This document shows, in pieces, positions 7,489-16,000 of a stretch of DNA of 44,451 bases; within the stretch, counting starts at the first letter, position 1; each line of letters opens with the position of its first letter. The stretch is from an uncultured Bacteroidales bacterium (GTDB taxonomy: Bacteria > Bacteroidota > Bacteroidia > Bacteroidales > Paludibacteraceae). The notes below the pieces were generated by a model. It was not told the origin of the DNA, searched no databases, and saw only the letters and a list, made by a program, of their open reading frames with translations. The position numbers and the translations under genes were made by a program. The stretch is taken from assembly GCA_902785605.1 (NCBI GenBank), contig CACZZL010000008.1, positions 72,538 to 116,988 of the forward strand, in the 5' to 3' direction.

Positions 7489-7522
7489 AAGTTTTAAGTT
7501 GAAAGTTTAACGATTAAAGTTT
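7488..7522 (+). repeat. Heptamer array (AAAGTTT unit) at a gene junction
   Basis: AAAGTTT TAAGTTG AAAGTTT AACGATT AAAGTTT begins on the last base of the GT2 stop codon and reaches to within 7 bases of the ATG of the DUF3467 gene. Confidence 0.8.
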
Positions 7523-7529
7523 AGAAAAT

Positions 7530-7835
7530 ATGGCAGAACAGAAAGAATTGAAAATCAACATCGCTCCTGACAAAGCGCAGGGCGTGTTCGCTAACTTGGC
7601 ATTGATAGCACATACTCCGACGGAGTTCGTATTGGATTTTGCACAAATAATGCCCGGCATGCCGCAGGCGAATGTGGTATCGCGTGTCGTTGTCACCCCG
7701 GATCAGGCAAAGAAGATCCTGGCCGCACTGCAGAACAATATCGGTCAGTACGAGCAGAAGTTCGGTACCATCCAACCTGTTGGTCCTGCACACGGTAGCA
7801 CGCTGCCGCTGACCTTCGCAGGTGGCGAAGCGTAA
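7530..7835 (+). CDS. DUF3467 family protein
   Basis: 101 residues, the full family length. The diagnostic features are ANLALIAHTPTEFVLDFAQI in the first half and NVVSRVVVTPDQAKKILAAL followed by a QNNIGQYEQKFG helix. Family members are small cytosolic proteins, common in Bacteroidota and archaea, of unknown biochemical role. The gene lies in a same-strand run between a glycosyltransferase and a nucleoside phosphorylase, with heptamer arrays on both sides, so its neighbours give no functional clue. Confidence 0.88.
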   Translation: MAEQKELKINIAPDKAQGVFANLALIAHTPTEFVLDFAQIMPGMPQANVVSRVVVTPDQAKKILAALQNNIGQYEQKFGTIQPVGPAHGSTLPLTFAGGEA

Positions 7836-7845
7836 TGCTGCGCAT

Positions 7846-7880
7846 ATTGGAAATTGGAGATTGGAAATTGAAGATTTTAA
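7846..7880 (+). repeat. Heptamer array (ATTGGAA unit) at a gene junction
   Basis: ATTGGAA ATTGGAG ATTGGAA ATTGAAG ATTTTAA between the DUF3467 stop (7835) and the phosphorylase ATG (7894). Confidence 0.85.
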
Positions 7881-7893
7881 AATAGATATTACT

Positions 7894-8769
7894 ATGAAAA
7901 CATTCCCAGCTTCGCAGTTGATCATCAATGCAGATGGTTCTGCGTTTCATTTGCACCTCAAACCGGAGTTTCTGGCAGACAAGATCATTCTTGTTGGTGA
8001 TCAGGACCGTGTAAATATGGTGGCATCCTTCTTCGACGAAGGATCCATCGAGTGTAACGTTCAGAGTCGTGAATTCCATACCATTACCGGTAAGTTCCAC
8101 GGCAAACGTATCTCCTGTATCTCGACCGGTATCGGAACCGATAACTGCGACATCGTCATGAACGAGATCGACGCGCTCGCGAACATCGATTTTGCGACCC
8201 GCACCGAGAAAGAGAACAAGCGCTGTCTTGACATCGTGCGTATCGGTACATGCGGCGGCATGCAAGAGGACATCCCTCTGGGTACGTTCCTCGTGAGCCA
8301 GAAGTCGATCGGTTTCGACGGCGTGCTGGCGTTCTACGAGGACCGCGATAAGATCGCTGATCTCGGCTTCGAGAAAGCGTTCGTGGACTTTGTCGGTTAT
8401 CCGAAGAAAGCGGCTGTGCCGTACGTCGTAGCTGCTAACCCCGAACTGGTTGATCGTATCGCCAAGGACGACATGATGCGCGGCTGTACGATTGCTGCCA
8501 ACGGATTCTACGGCCCGCAAGGACGTGTGCTGCGCGTCGGCTTGGCTGTGCCGGATATCAACGAGAAGATCACGGCATTCCGCTACGAAGGACAGCGTAT
8601 CACCAACTACGAGATGGAAGGATCCTGTATCGCAGGTCTCGCACTCCATATGGGTCACCATGCAATGACCGTTTGCTGCGTGATCGCACAACGTAAGATC
8701 GAGGCGGCCAACACCGATTATAAACCGCGTATCAAAGAGTTGGTACGCACAGTATTAGAGCGTATCTAA
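7894..8769 (+). CDS. Nucleoside phosphorylase (uridine phosphorylase-like)
   Basis: 291 residues from ATG 7894; the open frame back to 7822 crosses a heptamer array. It belongs to the PNP/UDP phosphorylase superfamily, which cleaves nucleosides with phosphate to base and (deoxy)ribose-1-phosphate. Visible signatures are LVGDQDRVN near the N-terminus (phosphate side), CISTGIGTDNCDIVMNEI, VRIGTCGGMQEDIPLGTFLV (the G-T-[CS]-G-G core) and YEMEGSCIAGLAL (the M-E ribose-binding motif), then a C-terminal helix region with CCVIAQR. It fits the uridine phosphorylase side better than hexameric purine phosphorylase, but substrate specificity is inferred. Its stop overlaps the start of the following peptidase gene (TAATG), suggesting translational coupling. 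Confidence 0.85.
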   Translation: MKTFPASQLIINADGSAFHLHLKPEFLADKIILVGDQDRVNMVASFFDEGSIECNVQSREFHTITGKFHGKRISCISTGIGTDNCDIVMNEIDALANIDFATRTEKENKRCLDIVRIGTCGGMQEDIPLGTFLVSQKSIGFDGVLAFYEDRDKIADLGFEKAFVDFVGYPKKAAVPYVVAANPELVDRIAKDDMMRGCTIAANGFYGPQGRVLRVGLAVPDINEKITAFRYEGQRITNYEMEGSCIAGLALHMGHHAMTVCCVIAQRKIEAANTDYKPRIKELVRTVLERI

Positions 8770-10781
8770 TGAGAAAACAATTAGCAATCATCTTGGCAGC
8801 CGCGGGAATACTCTGCGGCTGTCAACAAAAAGAACAAGCATTCCAATACAACGTGGATAAGTTCTATGACCTGGAGATTCTCCGCTACGACGTACCGGAG
8901 TTTGAGAGCCTGACCCTGCAGCAGAAATCGCTGCTGTACTGTTTGAGCGAAGCGGCTCTGTGGGGACGCGATATCCTGTTCGACCAGAACGGCCGTTATA
9001 ACCTGCGTATTCGCCGTGCGTGCGAGGCACTGTACCTCAACTATCCGTATTCCAAAGATACGGAAGAGTTCGCAGCTTTTGAACGTTACCTCAAGCGTGT
9101 ATGGTTCTCCAACGGTATTCATCATCACTATTCGGAAGACAAATTCCTGCCGGAATTCTCGCAAGAGTGGTTTGTGGCTGCGTGTGAGCAGGCGGGAGTG
9201 GAGTACGATGCCGCTATCCTGCCGGTTATGTTCGACCCCGCTGTCATGCCCAAACGAATGACGGCTCAGGACGGTCTGGACCTGGTGGCTAATTCTGCCG
9301 GCAACTACTACGGCGAAGGAGTGACGCAGGCGGAAGCGGAAGCTTGGTACGCTGCGCACAAGGATAACTCGGACGAGCCGCTGTGGATTGGTCTCAATTC
9401 GCAACTCGTCAAGAACGAGAACGGCGAGATCGTGGAGCGCGTTTATAAAGTAGGCGGTCTGTACGGCGAGGCACTCGAGCAGGTCGTTTATTGGCTCAAA
9501 GAGGCACTGCAGTACGCAGAGAATGATCAGCAACGTGAGGTGATCGAGAAGATGATTGCGTTCAACGAGACGGGCGACCTGCGTCTGTTCAACGAATACT
9601 GCATTGCTTGGGTCAAAGATCTGGACAGCCGCGTGGACTACGTGAACGGTTTCACGGAGACCTACTCGGACCCGCTGGGTATCACCGGTACATGGGAGTC
9701 AATGGTTAACTTCAAGGACCTGGCCGCTACGAAGCGTACGCAGGCGATCTCCGACAACGCACAGTGGTTTGAGGACCACTCGACGACCGATCCCAAATAC
9801 AAGAAAGAGGAGGTAAAGGGTGTGACGGCCAAGGTCATCACCGCCGCAATCCTCGCCGGTGACTGCTATCCCGCTACGCCGATCGGTATCAACCTGCCGA
9901 ACGCCAACTGGATCCGTAAGGAGTACGGCTCCAAGTCCGTGACGATCGATAACCTGATGCACGCCTACAACGAGGCAGCCAAGGGTAACGGATTCAACGA
10001 AGAGTTCATGATCGACGACGAGATTCGTGCGATCTACGAGCAATACGGGGCGCTGTGCGGCGACCTGCATACCGATCTGCATGAGTGCGTCGGACATGGT
10101 TCCGGCAAACTGATGCCGGGCGTGAGCAAGGATGCGCTCAAAGAGCACGCTTCGACCATCGAAGAAGCACGTGCTGACCTGTTCGGTCTCTATTACCTCG
10201 CCGATCCCAAACTGGTCGAGTTAGGTCTGCTGCCGAATATGGAAGCGTACAAAGCCGGCTACTACCAGCAGATGATGAACGGCGCGATGACGCAACTCGT
10301 GCGTATTGAGCCGGGCAAGGACATCGAGGAAGCGCATATGCGTAACCGTCAGCTCATTGCCAATTGGGTACTGGAGCATGCGAACGGCGAGGTGGAGATC
10401 ATCAAAGTGAATGTACAAAGTGACAATGGACAATGTACAAAGCATTACCTGCGCATCAACGACTACGAAGGTGTGCGTCGTTTGTACGGTGAACTGCTGG
10501 CTGAGATCCAGCGTATCACGTCGGAAGGCGATTATGCGGCGGCCAAAGAGATGGTCGAGACCTATGCGGTCAAGGTGAACCCCGAACTGCACACAGAGAT
10601 CCTGGCGCGCTATGAGAAACTGAACCTTGCGCCCTACAAGGGTTTCGTGAACCCGGTTTATCACGTAGAGCGTAATGCCGAAGGTGAGATCACGAATGTG
10701 ACCCTCGATTTCACGGAAGGTTATATAGACCAACATCTGCGCTACAGCCGCGACTACAGTCCGCTGCCTGATGTCAATTGA
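8769..10781 (+). CDS. M49-family peptidase lipoprotein (dipeptidyl peptidase III-like)
   Basis: 670 residues. The N-terminus MRKQLAIILAAAGILCGCQQ is a lipoprotein signal with the lipobox ILCGC. The zinc motif HECVGH (H-E-x-x-G-H, ~residue 438) and the downstream EEARADLFGLYYL (~464, supplying the third zinc ligand Glu) identify family M49, which removes dipeptides from the N-terminus of oligopeptides. The length matches bacterial DPP III. As a lipoprotein it would act in the periplasm or at the outer membrane. An in-frame heptamer block (10412-10442) inserts NVQSDNGQCTKH between EIIK and YLRIND. ATG 8769 overlaps the previous stop. Confidence 0.9.
   Translation: MRKQLAIILAAAGILCGCQQKEQAFQYNVDKFYDLEILRYDVPEFESLTLQQKSLLYCLSEAALWGRDILFDQNGRYNLRIRRACEALYLNYPYSKDTEEFAAFERYLKRVWFSNGIHHHYSEDKFLPEFSQEWFVAACEQAGVEYDAAILPVMFDPAVMPKRMTAQDGLDLVANSAGNYYGEGVTQAEAEAWYAAHKDNSDEPLWIGLNSQLVKNENGEIVERVYKVGGLYGEALEQVVYWLKEALQYAENDQQREVIEKMIAFNETGDLRLFNEYCIAWVKDLDSRVDYVNGFTETYSDPLGITGTWESMVNFKDLAATKRTQAISDNAQWFEDHSTTDPKYKKEEVKGVTAKVITAAILAGDCYPATPIGINLPNANWIRKEYGSKSVTIDNLMHAYNEAAKGNGFNEEFMIDDEIRAIYEQYGALCGDLHTDLHECVGHGSGKLMPGVSKDALKEHASTIEEARADLFGLYYLADPKLVELGLLPNMEAYKAGYYQQMMNGAMTQLVRIEPGKDIEEAHMRNRQLIANWVLEHANGEVEIIKVNVQSDNGQCTKHYLRINDYEGVRRLYGELLAEIQRITSEGDYAAAKEMVETYAVKVNPELHTEILARYEKLNLAPYKGFVNPVYHVERNAEGEITNVTLDFTEGYIDQHLRYSRDYSPLPDVN
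10412..10442 (+). repeat. In-frame heptamer block (TGTACAA family) in the M49 gene
   Basis: TGTACAA AGTGACA ATGGACA ATGTACA AAG, almost the same sequence as the array between this gene and the next at 10782-10812. It is read through in frame. Confidence 0.85.
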
Positions 10782-10812
10782 TGTACAAAGTGACAATGTA
10801 CAATGTACAAAG
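10782..10812 (+). repeat. Heptamer array (TGTACAA unit) at a gene junction
   Basis: TGTACAA AGTGACA A TGTACAA TGTACAA AG immediately after the TGA of the M49 gene. The ATG start of the next ORF (10803) is inside the array. Confidence 0.85.
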
Positions 10813-12449
10813 GGATAAAATTGCCCATATCTAAAAGTATCGCAAATCGCATTTTGCTTTTGCAAGCTATCCATGGAGATCCGCTTATGCGGGTCTCTTC
10901 GGATATGCCCGACGATGTGATCGTGCTCCACGACGCGCTCGCGCGCTTGCGCGAATATAAAAAAGGAGAACCCCTCACGCTTTATCTCAAGAATTGTGGC
11001 ACAGCCTTGCGGTTCTTGGAGGTCCATTTGGACAAATGCTATCCCGATGAACCGATCACCCTTACCGGTGACGAGCGACTCATGGAGCGAAAAGGCAAAC
11101 CGACCTCGCAGACACATTCCGCTTTGCTCATGCATGGGGTGGAGGTGGATGACGATTCGCCTTATGTAGAGATGACCCGCCGTGTGATTGCCAACTACCC
11201 GAACGTGTCACTTGAACCTGATTGGTCGGCTGCGGCTTTCTGGTATGAGTACGTCGCAATTCATGGCGGTGAGTTGTTGCTGGAAGGCCTTACCGCTGAT
11301 AGCATTCAGGGCGACCGAGTGGTAGCCGACATCTATGCAAAGTACTTTGGCGTGGACACCACTTTCACCGCCGATGGGGCGGTGATAAGTACAAAGGGAC
11401 AAAGTACAATGTACAAAGGAAAATCGGTCTCGCTCGACTTCGAGCGGACCCCGGATCTCTATCCGCCAATTGCACTTACTTGTGAGCGGTTGGGTATCAC
11501 GCTCAAAGCGACCGGTACGGAGCGGCTGAAGTACAAAGAGTCCGATCGTCTCGAGGCGGTACGGTTGCACGAGGTGCGGAATGACCACCGAATGGCCATG
11601 AGTCTCCTATGTGCCGACTACCCGGTGTCGATCGCCGAGCAAGCCTGTATCGCGAAGAGTTACCCACAGTTTATCCGTCAGTTTTCCGCAATCCGTATTC
11701 AGCATATTACGCCTATCAAAGGCGTGAACGATGACAATTTGGGCAAGAAACATGCGCTCTCTAAACTGATCCATGCCGCTACTTCCGAGTATGTATGGAT
11801 GCACGATGACGATGTGGTGCTACCCAAGGCGACCGATATACCCTGTACAAAGGATGATTTGATTATTCTGCCGCTGCGCATGGAGAGTCTTTCTAAGAAT
11901 CCTTCGCTTTTGGAGATGCTGCAGATAGCGGAGTATGCGGCGATACAGGAACTGACTATGCGCACGGCCAAGGCGGGTAGGGCAGTCATGTGTTCAGGAG
12001 CGAACCTGATCGTTCGTCGTGAAGTGTGGCTGGCGTGTGAAGAGGATCTGCATCCTGAGATTCCGAGTGGGGATGATATGTTCCTGCTCGAATCCGCTAA
12101 GCGCCGCGGCTATAAGATCGGTGTCATCGACAAACCTGCATATACCGCCATTGTTCGTCCGCAGACGAGTTGGCGTGCTTTCTTTCATCAACGTATGCGC
12201 TGGGCCGGCAAGGCTCCGCATTACACCGATCGGGATATACGCCTTTGTGGCGCGTTGGTCGTGCTGGCAAATGTGCTGCAGGTCCTCTACCCCAAATTCT
12301 TTTGGGCCAAGTTCCCCATCGAGTATACGCTCATTCTCAAAAGAGAACCACACACCGAGTGGTATGTGGCTCTGCTTCTCGAACTGGTTTATCCGTTCTA
12401 TCTCCTTATTTCTCTTCTCGGCGGAATCTTCTCACGCCGCACATGGTAG
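10803..12449 (+). CDS. Fusion of a shortened AroA (EPSP synthase) with a GT2 glycosyltransferase C-terminal part
   Basis: One 548-residue frame with two unrelated halves. Residues 1-~295 are EPSP synthase (shikimate pathway): KLPISKSIANR, NCGTALRF (~64), GDERLMER, DWSAAAFW (~140), KESDRLEAV (~245), NDHRMAM (~259) and KSYPQF. Compared with ordinary ~410-residue AroA, the stretches after GDERLMER, around PYVEMT and between RLEAV and NDHRM are missing, about 100 residues in all, yet the frame is kept. Residues ~296-548 are the later part of a GT2 enzyme: GKKHALSKLI, HDDDVV (~333), SGDDMFLLE (~423), FFHQRMRW (~462) and C-terminal membrane helices; the N-terminal nucleotide-binding strand is absent. 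The ATG lies in a heptamer array, and another in-frame array sits at 11388-11419. Either half may be inactive. A deletion fusing aroA and a GT2 gene, or an assembly error, would explain it. Confidence 0.75.
   Translation: MYKGIKLPISKSIANRILLLQAIHGDPLMRVSSDMPDDVIVLHDALARLREYKKGEPLTLYLKNCGTALRFLEVHLDKCYPDEPITLTGDERLMERKGKPTSQTHSALLMHGVEVDDDSPYVEMTRRVIANYPNVSLEPDWSAAAFWYEYVAIHGGELLLEGLTADSIQGDRVVADIYAKYFGVDTTFTADGAVISTKGQSTMYKGKSVSLDFERTPDLYPPIALTCERLGITLKATGTERLKYKESDRLEAVRLHEVRNDHRMAMSLLCADYPVSIAEQACIAKSYPQFIRQFSAIRIQHITPIKGVNDDNLGKKHALSKLIHAATSEYVWMHDDDVVLPKATDIPCTKDDLIILPLRMESLSKNPSLLEMLQIAEYAAIQELTMRTAKAGRAVMCSGANLIVRREVWLACEEDLHPEIPSGDDMFLLESAKRRGYKIGVIDKPAYTAIVRPQTSWRAFFHQRMRWAGKAPHYTDRDIRLCGALVVLANVLQVLYPKFFWAKFPIEYTLILKREPHTEWYVALLLELVYPFYLLISLLGGIFSRRTW
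11388..11419 (+). repeat. In-frame heptamer block (TGTACAA family) in the AroA part
   Basis: AGTACAA AGGGACA AAGTACA ATGTACA AAGG, read in frame as STKGQSTMYKGK between the VIS and SVSLDFERTPD segments of AroA. Confidence 0.8.
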
Positions 12450-13083
12450 CATAAGCTGCTACGAGAAGAATCATCCATCCCCATGCTACATCGCCTACGG
12501 GCGTGAGAACAGGCGGCTCCAGTACCGGGCCATCGTTCTCTTCGGACCAGCCGTCACCTGCTTTCGCACGGCGCGACACGATACCCATTTTTTCATTGAC
12601 CACTTCTTCTGCATAGCCGGCTCCGACCGATGTGACGGCGTTATGCGGCGTGACCATGTAGATCATTCCGGTGTAGGCAGAATTGGTCGTTAGGATACCG
12701 CGTGTGGTGGTTGAACCCGTTGTGCTGATACCGAACGCACCGCCGTTACCTCCTCCGACCGAATGAACGGTAGCACTGCTGGTTTGATGAATACGCATCG
12801 GAGCCGTGGAGCGCATGGTGGTCGGGCTGACCGTGTGGTGATAGGTCGTAGTTGTTGGCCGGTAGGTGGTGGTCCTATGCGGCGAACGCGTGATGGTCGG
12901 TGTCCGATACGTTGGGGCCGGCGTGGTAGGCAGTACCACCGGTTGGTGCTCTTCCTGTACGAACAAATAGGGCTTGTGCAGCAACAAGTGTGCCGAATAA
13001 ATAGACACGCCTAACAGGGCCACTAAGCCGATACAAACGAGCGCTAAGCGAAACTTACGAGTTTTTTCTTGCATCTCTGTCAT
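12406..13083 (-). CDS. Thr-rich membrane protein with C-terminal PxGD-transmembrane-Arg tail
   Basis: 225 residues. An N-terminal helix (FRLALVCIGLVALLGVSIYS) acts as a signal or anchor. It is followed by a Thr/Pro-rich linker of roughly 90 residues (TTTYRPTTTTYHHTVSPTT), a Gly/Ser stretch, and the tail PPVLTPVGD, membrane span (WGWMILLVAAYATMC), GVRRFRREEK. It directly follows (16 bp) the 2078-residue surface protein on the same strand and has the same tail type as the small protein at 1391-1753. This makes it the second example of the same gene pair. The last 44 bp overlap the convergent AroA-GT2 ORF. The role is unknown; the pairing suggests assembly, anchoring or processing of the large partner at the envelope. 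Confidence 0.75.
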   Translation of the reverse strand: MTEMQEKTRKFRLALVCIGLVALLGVSIYSAHLLLHKPYLFVQEEHQPVVLPTTPAPTYRTPTITRSPHRTTTYRPTTTTYHHTVSPTTMRSTAPMRIHQTSSATVHSVGGGNGGAFGISTTGSTTTRGILTTNSAYTGMIYMVTPHNAVTSVGAGYAEEVVNEKMGIVSRRAKAGDGWSEENDGPVLEPPVLTPVGDVAWGWMILLVAAYATMCGVRRFRREEK

Positions 13084-13099
13084 AACTTCTCCCTTTCGA

Positions 13100-16000
13100 T
13101 TAGCGGTTCAACATTTGTTTACCGGTTGCGTCATAGACCCTTCCTCCTTGGAGGATATACAACTGCCCGTTGTACAGTATCTTGCGTGTCTGCTGCGCAC
13201 CACTCACCACGGTCTCAATGTCCGTAGGTGTCTGCGGTGCTTCTCGGCGTACTACGACGCTCAGCGTGAATCGGCTCTCGGTATAGATCCGTCCGCTCGT
13301 TTGGAACGAATAGGTGCCGTACAGCAGGTTAGTCGTCTGCCCGGTCTCACGGTCGGTTAGGTAAACCGCTTCCACGTAGTCGATCGGATAGTCTTCGCTC
13401 AGCGCGAAAGTGTACGTGCCGGCATACTCGCCATACACTCCCATCGGCATGGCGGTGTTAGCAGCCACTTCGTCACTCACAGCGCGGAACGCCATGCGGC
13501 TGCCGTTCACCATGTACACTTGCGGACGCTCGGTGTAATAGGTGATGAACTTATCCAGGTCGTAGCCCAACTTATACTCGTTGGTGAAATCCGGTCGTAA
13601 TCGAACGTTGGTTTGGTCACTCTTGCCGTTCGTCGTCAGCGTCACGCCCACAAAGAGCGACTCGTCGGCGTGTTCGGCTTCGGCCACCAAGTGCCGCGGC
13701 GGGGCGGCCGTAAGAATACGATTGGTCTTGTCGAACGTGATATCTCCTTCTCCTGCTCCCTGTACGAAGATAGCCAGGAACGGATTCAGCACGCCTGCTG
13801 CGCTATGAAGTTTTTGATCATAGGTCACTTTGCTAGCTCCGAAGGATGGCATGGTTAGATAGACATGGGTCTCATCCTTACGCTCCCAGATCACATTGTC
13901 GCCTTCGTCGTAGTGATAATCCAACCAACCGTATCGGATGTCTCCATCCTCCTGCGGGTTGAACGGACTGATGTACGGCTGGGCAATCAGGTTCCAGTTG
14001 TGGTTGTTGATGCTGGTTCCTAAATTCGTGTATTGATGAATAGCGGTGATGACGGCCTTGTCGTCCTCTTCAGCAGTCACGTCGGTTGTGGCGAGTGTCA
14101 TCGGGAACACCAGTTCGTGCAAGTACTGGTACGGGGTCTGGATGTTATAACCTACGCCGGCATGGATCACATCCGTTTCCGTGAGGTAGGTCCAGAAGCG
14201 GCCGTTGTTCGCGCTTCCTTGTGCTGCACGTGTCGCGCCGTCGTATGTCATGATGCGGTAGTCCGTGCCCAGAACTGGTGTCTCTCCGTTCGACCAGCGG
14301 ATATCGCTCACGTTGCAGTCGTACGGCAGTGAGAAGAAGTACGGACGACTGTTGTCCTGACGGCGGGTGACGATCACTTGCTGCGTAGCACTATTGAGTG
14401 TACCTTTCAGTTTGGCGAACGGTACGTTCTCTCCTTCAACGCGCAAGGTGAGCGAGTTGACGGTGTACTCATACTTGGCTCCACTTGGGATGATCAGCGT
14501 ACCGCCCGGATAAATGGTCAGGTTACGTACCTCGTCTATATCTTTTGTATCATCGCTAGAAGCCTTGGTCAGGGTTGCACCTTTGAGAATGACCACATCG
14601 CACTCTCTGCAGACATCTGCCGAATTGGTCTCACGTGCGTACGAATGGAAGTACGCATCGTCAGCGGTCGTGGCATCGGTCGTCTTAATCATGATCGGCA
14701 CTTTGTACTCCGTGCTCGCTTTCTCTTCCGTTCCTTCATACACTTTCACGCGCAGCATGGTACACGAGAGGGTGTCGAGTTGCGGAATAGGAATAGTGTA
14801 CGTACCATCATCATTTTTCTTGCCGGTCAATTCGTCTACGGAGGTGATGGAATCGAAATGTGCGTAGTAATTGTTGTAGTTATAGTGACCCACATAGGAG
14901 AAGTTGTCGCAGGATGTTTGAACTTCTATTGTAGCGTTATCCTCATCAGGAACCTGCGCTCCCCACCATTCGTCACAGAGGGTGTTAAAGTAATCCCGGT
15001 TTTGCGCTACGGCATTCAAACCGCTCTTGACGGTGTTCTTACGAACGAGCAAACAACGGTTCGTCGAGAGGGCAAGCGTATTACCTTCAGCGTCTTCTCC
15101 ATCATCGCAGTTCCAGCCATCGGCATCACCCCAGCTGGGTTGAGAATTAGCTGCGGAATAAGCTGTGCCGGCATTGATACCACCGATGACATCCAACGTA
15201 TCTGTGCCGTTTAAGAGCAACAAACCGTCATCTCCGGATAGGGAAGTAGTTAGGTTTTTAACCAAATACCATACCGAATCAGGATCATTCTTATAGGTCA
15301 GTCCATAGGTGCTTTCCATACAAGTGATGATACTAGCATCGTCTGCATCATTACCATTGTTATACACAATAATCTCCTCTCCCGGATAGATATAGCCTTT
15401 TTCGTGATGCCCCATGGTATCCAATGCAGTGATTTTTTGGTTATCATCAGTGCCGCTCGATTTTCCCCATTCGGAGCCGTTGTTACTGGATTTGACTTTT
15501 ATATTGGCAAGCGAAATCTTTTCTGCAGTACCGTTGTAGATTGCCCATAACTTGATGTTCTTATATGCCTCATAGTATTTTGAGAAGAATAATCCATCCG
15601 CATAGGAGGTGGTAACGGTACTATTTTCCTGCTTGTCCTCAATAATCACCGTAGCAGTAGCTTCGTCTGCTGCCAAGTTGATACGAATACTATCCGGGAA
15701 CCATTCGGCAATAGAAACCGCGGTCGCTTGCGTGCGGAATGGCTTAATTGGGTGAGGGCATCCACCGCCTGCAAAGACTTGCAAATAATAGTCCGTGTTA
15801 TCGTTCAGTCCGCTTATCGTGCATGGACTGGTCTGACTGGGAACCGAAGTTACAATGTTGGATCCTAAGTCATCGTCATAGATGACGATAGTAGCAGTAC
15901 TTGCTGAGGCTGTCCAGCGGATAGTGGCTGTGTGCGTTCCCACACTAACGGCTACATCAGTCGGCACGTCGCTACAACTAGCGGTGGTGAAACTGCCTTC

